A stretch of 64,000 nt of DNA from Volvariella volvacea V23 (Eukaryota; Basidiomycota; Agaricomycetes; Agaricales; Pluteaceae), in NCBI GenBank assembly GCA_000349905.1, contig KB722736.1:1290076-1354075 (forward strand). The letters are read 5' to 3'. Numbering within the stretch: position 1 is the stretch's first letter; each line of letters starts with the position of its first letter. This document shows positions 25,301 through 35,573 of the stretch, in pieces. Position numbers and translations under genes: made by a program. A model generated the notes under the pieces. The model saw nothing but the letters and a program-made list of their open reading frames with translations, was not told the DNA's origin and ran no database searches.

Positions 25301-28300
25301 ACACACGTCCAGCTTGACGACGCTTCTGCAACTCGTGGAACACCATAACGATCTTCTTCCCATACGATGGCGCAATTCTGCATTTGTCGCAAAGGATCGT
25401 CTCTAACTCGTGTTGGGGAACATCATCGAAATGCACTTCAAGGAATCGATTACGGAACGCGCGGGACAGAACTTTCCTGCCACCATACAGTCCGGGTGGG
25501 TTTTGTGTTGCAAATAGCATAAAGTGTGGGTGGGGCTTTACGACCTCCTGAGTTTCGGGAATGACTAGTTCACGGTTATCGTCTAGCAATCGATTTAAGG
25601 CTTCCAAAACGTCCGTAGGTGCCAAATTCAACTCGTCCAGCACGATCCAGTCGCCGTTTCGGAGTGCACGAACAAGGAGACCGTCCTTGAATACCAATGT
25701 TCCCGTTGCAGGATCGGAAACATAGGAGCCGATGTACTCTTGAATATCCGTATGCTCATGGTTGTTAATCCGAACGAAACGATGCCCAGTCCGCCTAGCC
25801 AGGTATTCGATGGAGCTGGTTTTACCACTGGATGTAGGTCCCTCAATCAACACTGGGAAACGTCTCGTCAAGATGATCCGAGCCAGATCGATCAACTTTT
25901 GTTCAACCGAAGGCGTCATGATGTAGTCCTCCGCCATGTCCGCTTCCAAGGGACCCTTCTCAAGGTGGAATGGACCAAACTTCACAAATTCATCCGCAGA
26001 ACGACCTCGAGGTAGCGACGGTTCCTTTCCAAGAACCGATCCGGGATTACGAATCCCAGCCAACAGGTGCTTATGCGCCAAAGCAGTCACTGCCTCCGCA
26101 CTCCGAGCATCCAATACCATCGTAAATCCCATCAAGCACCCCTCCCAAACCGCTCTCCTCAAACTGAATCTACTCGCAATATCTCCAGCAAAAGTCAAAG
26201 CGCGTGCCAACGTCCGCATGCTGAAATGTGGTCGATGGTTTGAACCGTCAGCTATTTGACGAGCTTCCGCGAGTTTTCGGACAGCAGTGTAAAATTCCGC
26301 AATATCCATTATTATACCCCGATCACCAACGGCATGTGGACCAATATATTGGGCGATAATGCTCAGAAGAGTGTCCTTGTCAGCATCGGGCGGTGGTACA
26401 TCGATTTCTGTGAACCGCGAACGAATATTTGGTGGGAGGTCTTTCTTGCCAACATCGGTAGCAGGGTTCATACATGCAAACAAGCGGAAATCAGGATGAC
26501 GAGGTACAGGCTCCAGTGATCCTTGCTCTGTCAGCGTTATAGACGCCGTTGGTCCATGAAGGAGGCCAGTAATACATTCCAATGTTTCAGTACTTGCGAG
26601 ATTGATTTCGTCCAGGAGAACCCTAATCAACAGGATGAGCTGGCACATATCGCGGGCGACCACCTGACATACCAATGACCGGCCCTCAAAGCTTTAACCA
26701 ATGGACCCTCTACGAACCCAAAGGCAAATTTCCCCTTGCCATGAACGTGTTGAACCTCAAATTCTTCCGCATCGCGCAAGAAAGCATCCCACTGGGCTTC
26801 GGTCGCTCTGATTGTGCTTCCTTCGACTTTCCGACGCTTTCGAGGCGTTTCTGTGTTCATTTCAGGGTTGCTGTACGCGATGGATGGTTAGAATCCACTA
26901 AACTGAAGTGTAAGGCAAATCACATACGCGTTAGCCTCAGCCTGCTTAGCAGCTAATTTTTCCCTAAACACCTTAGCCAGCCTAGCCCCTTCCTTCCATA
27001 GCGCAACAACTCTTTTCCACTTTCCATCATGAACAGCCCTCCTCACCTCCGTCTCAAACTTTTCACCCTGTTTTCGACTAAATGTAGCCCAAAACAGTTC
27101 CAGGAATTGCTCCTGCAACCCCGAAGCCGGAACACGAGCATCAATAGGCTTAAGGCCTCCCAGCAGATCCGAAGATTCCGTTTGATGAGACAAGTTGAGG
27201 GATATCAAAGGCCGGCGTAGGGTCGTTGCAAGGTGCGAGATCACACTGGTTTTTCCTGTACCAGTCTCACCGGTGAGAAGGATCGGTTCTGATAGCGAAA
27301 CGGCGGTTGCTATACGGGACAACAGCATAACAGCTGGTTTGTGCATCGCGAAGGGTCGCAATGGGGGCGTATCAAAGTCAACCTTGGGCATATGCGCGGG
27401 TAGACGAACTCCACCAACACGAAAGGCGGTCGTCCGTCCATTCGCATCTTTCTCCAGCTCATACTCCGGTACTCTGGCGGTGAGCAGCCACTGCCTTCGT
27501 TCGTCATCGATACCGAGATGGGTAGCTATGAGTGCAGCAATGGTCTCGGAATATGAACGGGAAGCTGCGGTCAATGTGCCCGCACCAAAAAATATGTCGC
27601 GGGCTTCGAGGTAGATTTCCTCCCTGAGCGTTGGGTTAGGGAAGATAAGGGGGAGCTGAACGGTAGATTCGGGGTCGGTATCGACATCCATGGAAGCGTA
27701 AGATGTAGGAAGCAACCTCTCCACCCGAAGACAAAATTTTTCAAGCTCTCTCAGCCCGATATCACGACTAGATGCAGCTGGGTCTATGGCCTTGGTGGCC
27801 CCCCAGATGTTTATCAAACCCTGAGTTGTTGCACCCGCGAGTCGCGGAAAACGTGCCTCGATGATGGTGCGTAGCTCGTCTACAGAGGGCGAAGGTATCG
27901 TAATCTCATGGAATTTATGTGCCGCGAAAAATGTTGGAGAAGGGAACGTCCCGTTCCGTCCGACGGCAACTGAGCGAGTAGCAAAAAGGCGGAAGGAATC
28001 AGCCGCAACTACACGGCCTCTGCTTGGAATATCGAGGAATGCGCGTCCACCAATCCATTTTCCGAGTTGAAGCGACTCCACAAGGGGTTTTATGACACCA
28101 AGGACATCGTTGTTCCCTCTGTCGATGTCTTCAAATACCACCCACTTTCCTTCGCGCATAGAGCGTACCAAAACACCATCCTTCCATTCAAAAGTTCCAG
28201 GTTTGGTAGATGAGGATGCGTAGGAACCAAGAAGGGATCGAGGGTCTAGAGATGTATCCGCGAGATGGATAGTGATGACTTGATTTGAGGTGTCGGAGTG

Positions 28301-29414
28301 GAGGACTTCTGCGAGGTGCTGAATAAATAGCGCCTTTCCAGAGGATGGAGGGGACGTAAGCAGTATAGGAAGGCGGAGAGACAGATTGAGAGCAATTTGT
28401 TGGAGACTTCGCTGAGCAGTGGGGGTGTGAATTAGAGTAGATGATAGCGGCTGTGATGAACCTGCCCTTAACAAAAGGACACCATGTACGTCTGCTACAA
28501 GAGGACTGCGCAGTATGAGAACACGTTTTGAGGAAGGATATAGAATCTCGTACCATAGGTCAGCAGACGAGATGGAGAATGCACGATCACCCTCGCTTGT
28601 AGAGTAGTAATCTATGGGATCTGAGACAACTGCCTTTCGTGCGTCTCTAACGCGGTTCAATTCCAGAACGGGGATCAACCAAGCGTTGACTTCTTTTGGT
28701 GTTCCACTCAAGTCTTGCCCATATTCATAGGGGAACCGGACTTCATTCCTCTCCATAAACGTGGATTTCTGCAACCTATCACGTTCCGCCTCAGGCATCC
28801 CGACCTGCAAGGCGTAGCACCTAATCGCCATAAGCCGGACACCATCATCGAGCCCGGGTGTCTCTATCAGCTTCAAGAGTGGCGACAGTGGCCAGCCGAG
28901 CTGGTCAGGTAGCTCGCGGTTGATCTGTAGTATTCGATGATATGCGAGTAGCAATCGTTGTAGGCGGAGTGTATCCATTGCTTGGACAGATTCCGAATCC
29001 ATAAACGCAATGGGGCCAAGCGCGAAAAGCGGCATGGAGAGTAGTCGTAATAAGACCCTAAGCAGCAAATGAAGTAGACGGTCAGATAGGACAATTTATT
29101 GCTTACGGGAATAGCTCCTCGTGAACCTCGGCCAACAGACAAAGCGCGATGAGTTGTGCTTCGGTAGCTTGGTCACTCAGCAACCAACGGGAGCAGAGAT
29201 CGAGTAGTATGGGGCGATAAAGGGCAGCTATCTTGCATGTCAAAGCAGGCACTGAGAGCAAAGCCGACAGAGTTGTGAGGAGTGCATGCGAAGAAGTGAC
29301 CGAAGACATCGACTGAGCGTAGGGCGAATCTGGGCCCAGTGTGGATAAGAGAGTTGTGGTGAGCCGGGTAAGGTTGAGACTGAGAGGATCATGGAAAGCC
29401 ATGGAGGTGGACAT
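13327..29414 (-). CDS. MDN1: midasin, AAA+ ATPase of 60S ribosome assembly
   Basis: A single 16-kb gene of many exons encodes roughly 5000 aa, the usual midasin size. After an N-terminal helical domain come six AAA+ modules with Walker A motifs near 28335 (SPPSSGKA), 27260 (GETGTGKT), 25828 (GPTSSGKT), 24956 (GETGAGKT), 23696 (GSPGVGKT) and 22770 (GRHSSGKS). Each has a Walker B partner such as LLDEINLAS or VLDELNLAP. A long helical linker (about 16.9-20 kb) and an Asp/Glu-rich region (14.9-16 kb) follow, then a C-terminal MIDAS/VWA domain with the DDSRSM metal site near 13980. Midasin removes Ytm1 and Rsa4 from pre-60S particles in the nucleolus and nucleoplasm. A 50-nt intron at 14864-14913 (with TACTAAG) joins the acidic region to the MIDAS exon. 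The ATG at 29414 (or 29402) is preferred over upstream frames. A 100-N gap interrupts the gene. Confidence 0.97.
21231..21330. other. assembly gap of 100 N
   Basis: Exactly 100 N lie inside the midasin gene, downstream of the sixth AAA module in the direction of transcription. Coding frames of midasin are seen on both sides. Confidence 0.99.
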
Positions 29415-30290
29415 GGTGTAGGTCTTGCTCGACCTGTTTTTTGGAGGATGGCGATGAGAGCCTGGGTGGATGTCCTCGTAATCCTCCACAATCTCAAAAA
29501 ATTTTGATCTTCCCACGCCCCGCAAATTATCTTATCTTATCTTACAGAGTCACGAGCCACGCATTCTGCAAGAACTCGAGCTGTCTAAAGCCGCTGTTTT
29601 ACGCGTCCTTGTAATTCGCGATGCATCGGAGGTACTCAGGGTGTCCCCCGCTGACTGAGATTTTTCTACCCTGTCCCCCTCAAGTTGAGCATGTAAATCG
29701 CGATCTGCACTGTACCTCGCCGTGTCCGATTGTCAGGACCCTTCAGTACGGGAAACACACGGAAGGTGCAACGAGTCTAGCACCACTATCCACAAATTCG
29801 GTAGAGGTGGTGCAATTTGTTGCAATCCATGGGCAGCGCAAGCCAAGTCCTGGTGGCTTACACATCCAACCTCCAGTCGCCGGCAGTCGGGGAACATAGC
29901 AGAACTCTGGTTGATAGGAGCAAGGTATGATGTCTGGCAGCAAATTATCTGCCTCATCTCTTCCTGGAGACCAACACGACCTGGAGTGCAGACCCTATTG
30001 AGCCCCAAACGTCGCTCGCTGTTGAACGTGAGATGCCAATGAGCCTCCTCAGCTTCCTGAAACGGAAAGAGGTTCCCACAACCCCATAGCAACAACGAAC
30101 GTTTTGATGAACCGCCCCACTTACGTTCTCCAGACTCCAGCCTCGACCGCGTACGCCAGCGCTCAAGCGACGGTGGTCAACCAGCCCCAGCGCTCCGCCC
30201 TGTCCTTTGTGCTTGGCTTCGGACAAGTCTCAAAATCATCTTGCCTGGCGCAAGTATCACTTACACTCCTTATTAACGCTCACTCGACGA
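29415..30290. other. divergent promoter region of midasin and the two-TM gene
   Basis: Two genes start facing away from each other across about 880 bp, so both promoters should be here. No coding frame with recognisable content was found. The only distinct motif is the triple GATA-type site listed separately. Confidence 0.55.
29527..29544 (-). promoter_or_regulatory. three tandem GATA-type motifs upstream of midasin
   Basis: The plus strand reads three TTATC units in a row, which is GATAA three times on the midasin sense strand, about 115 bp before its start codon. Fungal GATA factors (AreA, SreA type) bind HGATAR, and clustered copies bind better. It could equally be a simple pentanucleotide repeat in the 5' UTR, so a regulatory role is only a possibility. 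Confidence 0.35.
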
Positions 30291-31259
30291 ATGGAATCAA
30301 ATGCTGCACCTCCGATCCCCAGTTCCTCGTCGGCACCTCCTGAGGTGACAAATTCGCAAGCAGGACCCTTGCCAGTCAAACGAGGAGAGATTGGATACCA
30401 GGAAGCACACCAGGAAGCACTTCAACAATCTGCGGGAGAACGGAGCCCGAGTCCACTTGCACCGTTACCAGCACGGCATCCTGCCGACAGAGACGCACCA
30501 CCTGATCCGGACCCATCCTCATCCCAAAACTCCAGCGCAGCACCTCCTGCAAATGCACCATTTCCTACGGGTGCCCAAAAGCAGCGGTGGCTTAATTTTC
30601 TCAGGCCAAAGAAGGTGCCTGCATGGAGCGGAATGCGTTTAACGACTCTCATTCTATTCGCGGCTCAGTGGTTCCTGTTCGTTGCAACTATTGCAGGTTG
30701 GGTACTCGCAACTAGACGGATAAGAAATACCACAGAATCCAGTGATCCAGGAGCAATACCAACTAGTGCAATATTTATCCATGTCATCTTCGGTGTTGCC
30801 ATCCTGGGCCAACTCCTCTTCCTGGAGCGTCGTGTTTACCGTTTACGAGCCGAACGATACAGCTACCTGCACCCCGGAGAACTACTTCCGACCAGCCACC
30901 ATGATATGAGTACAGATCCGATCATTGCCTTTTCACCATGGAATCGACCCCCTCTACCCACCTATGCCGCTGCACTCGCTCAGAGCGGTGTTGGAACCGG
31001 AGATGTCGAGGATCACCTCATTGCCGCGCCCCCTCCGCCGGCATACGGCAATACTCGCGGAAGCAAGTTGTTGCTCTCGGGATATCTGCGGGAGAGTTTA
31101 CGGGCACAAAGACCGCCATCAGTGCACAGTTTGTCGAGCCAGCAAGACCGGCCACTCAGCTATGTGAGCCACGAGCAGCATGATATGGAGCAGGCGCAAC
31201 TGCGGCGCCAGGAGACCCTAGCACGTCTTGAGCGAGCAACTTCCAGGCGCAGCACATGA
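30291..31259 (+). CDS. two-TM protein of unknown function with PPxY motif
   Basis: The gene is a single exon of 322 aa from the ATG at 30291. The frame is open further upstream to 30207, but that stretch lacks any domain. Residues 1-100 are rich in Pro, Ser and Ala and predicted to be disordered. Two hydrophobic helices follow, at about 117-140 (LTTLILFAAQWFLFVATIAG) and 160-178, separated by a short loop. The C-terminal half is hydrophilic, with PPPPAYGN (a PPxY motif, the ligand of WW domains such as those of Rsp5/Nedd4 ligases) and ends in Arg/Gln-rich helices. I do not recognise a family. Both ends are likely cytosolic with a hairpin in the membrane. Intron-free structure is unusual among its neighbours. 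Confidence 0.75.
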   Translation: MESNAAPPIPSSSSAPPEVTNSQAGPLPVKRGEIGYQEAHQEALQQSAGERSPSPLAPLPARHPADRDAPPDPDPSSSQNSSAAPPANAPFPTGAQKQRWLNFLRPKKVPAWSGMRLTTLILFAAQWFLFVATIAGWVLATRRIRNTTESSDPGAIPTSAIFIHVIFGVAILGQLLFLERRVYRLRAERYSYLHPGELLPTSHHDMSTDPIIAFSPWNRPPLPTYAAALAQSGVGTGDVEDHLIAAPPPPAYGNTRGSKLLLSGYLRESLRAQRPPSVHSLSSQQDRPLSYVSHEQHDMEQAQLRRQETLARLERATSRRST

Positions 31260-32900
31260 TGAGCAGTGCGCCATGATATCCCAGGTGTACATAGTAGGTG
31301 GGTTAATTGTGCGTGCATAGCATTCGTCGTGTCTTACCTTGTTCAAGTTTGTAGCTCGACTTCGTTCATATTCGCTATTTTTATTTTGTCTTAGGTGCCA
31401 TATTGATTCGGACTCTGTAAATCGCGACTTGCTATCATTGTACTACATCAGACCCGGTATACAAGGACACTTTTGCCCCCTAGTTTGCATCAGCGCCTGG
31501 CGGCAATTACATTGCTGCCAAAATATCCTTCCTTACTGATCAAGCCAGATGGTATAATTATAGATGTAGTGCCCTCGAACAAGCCAACATATCAGCAAAT
31601 TCACTAACTTCAAGACACAGTCGAACCGACATTTTGTGGTGACCCCTTGACATCAAATATCGGCATTTACTACAATCGGTATTTTACGGTCTTATCCCCA
31701 AAAATATACAAACTAACACCTTGCGCAAAAACCTCAGTTCCTGACCCACTACGATGTTAGGGACTGGAGCTAGACAACGATCCCAGCCCTACCGGAACGG
31801 CAGAATCAACGTTCGCCTTGTCGGCACCATTTATTATAGGGTTAAGCAAACCTCGGTCTCCACAAATTATTTGATATTACACTAAAACGGTGAGACCGGC
31901 AACTTTTGATGAAGTGAGCTTCTGGGTTGTTTTTATCTCTACTTAATGAGGAGACCAAGGCAAGTCTAATTTACGAGAAGGTTGTTGGATTGAATGAGCT
32001 AACTGCCACTGAATTCTTCCCGTCGCCAACATCTTGATTTCTCAGGCGACAGTGCATTAGAGCTTGGATTATGTTATATACAGTATAGAACGCGGCGGTG
32101 GCTTAGGGTATGTGCATTGAAATCAGTTATATTGACATTGTTGCCAATATGTATACTCAGGGTGTTGAGCCGTGATGAGGTCACTGAGTCATCATGTCAA
32201 GTCCAATGAATACCTGCAGCACCGCATTTCCAGCCAACCTAGTTATGGAACTGCTACACAGCGATACCAAGACGAACAGCAGCGCAGATCACTGTAGCTC
32301 CTTTGGACCATAGAAGCCCAAAATTTTCAAATTGCGCTAATGCTGATCCGATCTAAGCTGCAAGACGTGTCAACCACTTATGCTGCTACAGGATGTGGGA
32401 ATTGCAGGCTGATTGCTAGGATGGTTTCTGTCGAGTTCTACGACCTACTCTTGCTTTGTAACATGGATGAAGCAGGAATTTCGGAATGGACACGGTAGAG
32501 GTGATCTTCACCCTGTGTTTAATGTGGCGGAACCTTGGTTGTATGACTCACCACCGCGCGCTAGGTTATTCTCGCACCCACTTGGAAAGTGATCGTCTGT
32601 AATTTCCAATTCGGCCAGGTAACAAACATGAAAAATACAACAGAAGACACCGCAAAACAAACAAAAGGTACCTGTATTGACGTAACGGGGATGGCTATGT
32701 ACCTGATCTCCCTAACCAAGATCTCCTCAAAGCCGAGTCATTCCTGGGGTACTGGTATGCTGACAGAGCAATCGGAGACGCCATGATTGCCTTTCCTCAC
32801 AACAAACTCAACTTTTCCGAAAACATAGGTGAACCCGTCCATCTCCATAATCAAATTGTTATACAGGGCTAAGTTCCAAGTTGGGTTTTATGACTCAATT
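31260..32900. other. 1.6-kb intergenic stretch
   Basis: This stretch lies between the two-TM gene and the arrestin-like gene, both on the plus strand. It is AT-richer than the coding neighbours from about 31550 to 32150. I found no coding frames, RNA genes or clear repeats. Confidence 0.45.
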
Positions 32901-34534
32901 ATGTCGCCACCCCGCAGCCAAGCAACAAAAAGGGAGGTGAAATTCAAAGGGTTTGGTCAAAGCCCATCCTTTCCATCAATGACCACTTCAACAGAGTGTC
33001 TATCTTTGCCGCCGTACTCCCCGACGGTGCCTGCACCGCACTACTCCTTCTCACCAGCTTGCGATGAACGTGTGCTTGAGCACACTCCTCATCATGCACG
33101 ACATTCGCAACCGACGGGCACGTTCATCAAAAAATGTGGCAAAGTGACGATTGTACTGGACCACCAAGAGGATAATGCGTCTACCCCAGTATACGGAAGG
33201 AATGCCCAAGTAAGTGGCACAATATTCCTGGATGAATACAGTAGTATATCCGGAGTCATTCTCAAGGTATGCATCCTCTTCATGCTCTCATGCTCATCAC
33301 TCACTGCCACATTGCTTCACAGATTGAGGGCAGAATTGAGGCGACCTCATCTGAAATCGGCGCCCTATCTCACAAAATAGTGGGAGATTCCTACATCCTT
33401 TGGTCTCACGAACCCTTGGCCCCAAGCTCGTGCCCAAGTCATGTCCAGTTCTCAGCAAACCTGCCGTCCACCTTCCGACACCTGAACAAAGAGCATCCCC
33501 TGCCGCCCTCCTTCCAAGCGAGTTTCCCCGGCGTTCCTGGCTTGTATATCAAAATCTCTTACTGGCTTACCATCAAAGTCACTGGCATCCGCAATCCCCG
33601 CATTGGGTTCCTGACCAAGTCCAAAAGGTGATTATCATTAAGCTCCACAACTACTACCGCAGACGTTAATTGAAATGTATCTCCATTAGTGTGACCATTC
33701 CGTTCACATACTACCCCAGAACAAGATCGCATCGACCAATAATGCCGAGTTCCTGTGTCTTTTTCGCTGTCAAGTGCATGCCGGAGGAATGGTACCAAAG
33801 CCTCTCTACAATGAAGACCCGAACGGGGTCTAGCCTGCACCCTATCACCTGTAATGCAAGTTTCCACGACTTGTGCCTATGGTCTATTCTCATGCATCCC
33901 ATTCCAGCTCTTCGTTCCTGGCGGTCGGATATATGGCCTTACAGATACTATTCCCTTCCATGTGCAATTGACTGGTCCTGTCTCGTCTTTGCGTGAGCTG
34001 GTCAACGCGCAATTATCGGACCTGAACCGTATCTCGTCGGCCGACACTGTGGTGTCAACGCGGCCTGCGCATGGAGATCTCCAAGAATGTCAGTCCCCTA
34101 TTCGTGTCTTCCTATTGCGCCAGGTTTGCATTGAGACAAGAGGTGACAAAGCTTGGCGTGACCAAATCCTAGGTGAAGGGAAAATTTGGGCTGTGCCGCC
34201 TGCTGTACCAAGTTATTATGCATCATCCTGCGAAACTCGAGAAGAAAGCCTCGATTGGGAAGGAGAGCTGAAAGTGCCTGATAGTATCAAAACGGGCTCA
34301 TTTAATATAGGGTCAATAGTGGTTAAGGTACGCTTCATCTCCTTGGACTTTCTTCGGAAAGCTCGTTACTTCCACCTGGACGATATAGCTGATAACTCAC
34401 TACAGGATTTCATCGTGCTATCAGTGACACCGCTAAACCCCCCAGTGTCGGCATTATTGGAGATGCAACAAACAGTATCAATCCGGCTGGTGACTGATTC
34501 TTGGGTAGACGTCACAGGCCCCGAAGAACGGTAA
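32901..34534 (+). CDS. arrestin-like (N-/C-domain) protein
   Basis: Five exons (32901-33266, 33323-33627, 33690-33855, 33908-34327, 34406-34534) sum to 462 codons in frame, 461 aa. A Ser/Pro-rich leader containing LPPYSPTVP precedes a beta-rich region. That region begins KVTIVLDHQEDNASTPVYGRNAQVSGTIFLD as the arrestin N-domain, with the G-x-I-x-L pattern, and continues with SCPSHVQFSANLPSTF and GLYIKISYWLTIKVTG. The C-domain contains GGRIYGLTDTIPFHVQLTGP and ends in VSIRLVTDSWVDV. Fungal alpha-arrestins recruit Rsp5-type ubiquitin ligases to plasma-membrane transporters or act in carbon catabolite signalling (CreD). This one is a divergent member and lacks an obvious C-terminal PPxY. The third intron appears to use a GC donor, because only that donor keeps the frame. 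Confidence 0.75.
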
Positions 34535-35573
34535 CCTTGAACCGCAGGCATTCCTAGCTCAACCTAAAACTCTTAGCCCTCATTTCCTCATCAGTACACC
34601 TCTTGTATCCTACTGGGGAAGTGGCGTTCCTGAATGAGAACGCCACATACCAGACCTTTCGGTCATAGCACCAATCCCCGGCTGTCCCTCCACGGACCAC
34701 TCAAACGCCAGACCTCAGGTCGCTTTCCACCTCGCTCTGTGCCGAGTTCTTAACAACTCTTTCATTATTTATCGCATTTGCATTGGGTTTCGGTTGTGTA
34801 TGTTTATACCTGCATTATCTGGACTTTTGCATTCCAAGTTTCCCCTTTTATGAATCCTCTTATGTCACCCGATATACCCAGCATGCTACTGTACGTACAG
34901 TATTGTCTCGTTTGCTGGATCACACGATACGTATTGACTTAAATTATGAACTGTTACGAACGATTTACGACCTATAGACGGTGTATCGTTTATCATGCAT
35001 CTGTTCAATCGATGAGTGTATAGTGTACACAAATTCCACCCCTAATATGGTTATGGAAATCATCATCACTTAATCACCTTTCCTGACCGGCGCAGGCCCA
35101 CTGGGCAACCCAGAGCTGTACCCTCAGGCCGCTCAGCAACTAGATTCCAAACTCAGCCTACAACGGGCTAATGCAAGCGGCGAAAGGTCTCAGCGAGCCC
35201 GTAGCTATCCTACGCTCTTCACGCGCGCTGACACGCAGCCGTGTCAGGAGAGGCTTCTTCCGGCGTCGATTGCCCTTCGGATCGATGCATGCCCGCTACA
35301 AGAACGTGCGCGTGCTATATAATTAGCAATCTCTCCATCTCAGCCAGCTTGTTTGTTCCGTAATGGCGCATTAGGTAGGGTTGAAGAGCTGTTTCTGCGC
35401 AGGTACGTACAGCTGTTGAGTTTGCTCAGCTGCGCACTACACCATGCTAAGTTCCGGCGTTTCAGGTTCGTTACACGTAGCGCCGGAGGTGGTTTGGTAT
35501 AAAGTCGTTTCCTTGGCATCTTTCGAGTGCTTCACCCATTTGATCCCGACTACGAACGGAACTATTTCTCTGA
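34535..35573. other. intergenic, alpha-amylase upstream region
   Basis: About 1 kb lies between the arrestin-like stop and the amylase start. SYGGRG-type hexamers, the CreA/Mig1 carbon-repressor consensus, occur near 34611 (CTGGGG) and 34676 (reverse strand), but such short matches arise by chance. The TATA-like box near the amylase start is listed separately. Confidence 0.4.
35498..35504 (+). promoter_or_regulatory. TATA-like box of the alpha-amylase gene
   Basis: TATAAAG lies about 70 bp upstream of the amylase ATG in a GT-rich stretch. Its spacing fits a short-leader TATA promoter of a strongly inducible gene. There is no transcript evidence. Confidence 0.4.

Noticed and set aside
31260..32900. 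retrotransposon remnant in the AT-rich intergenic stretch
   Set aside because: There are no reverse-transcriptase or integrase motifs, long terminal repeats or target-site duplications.
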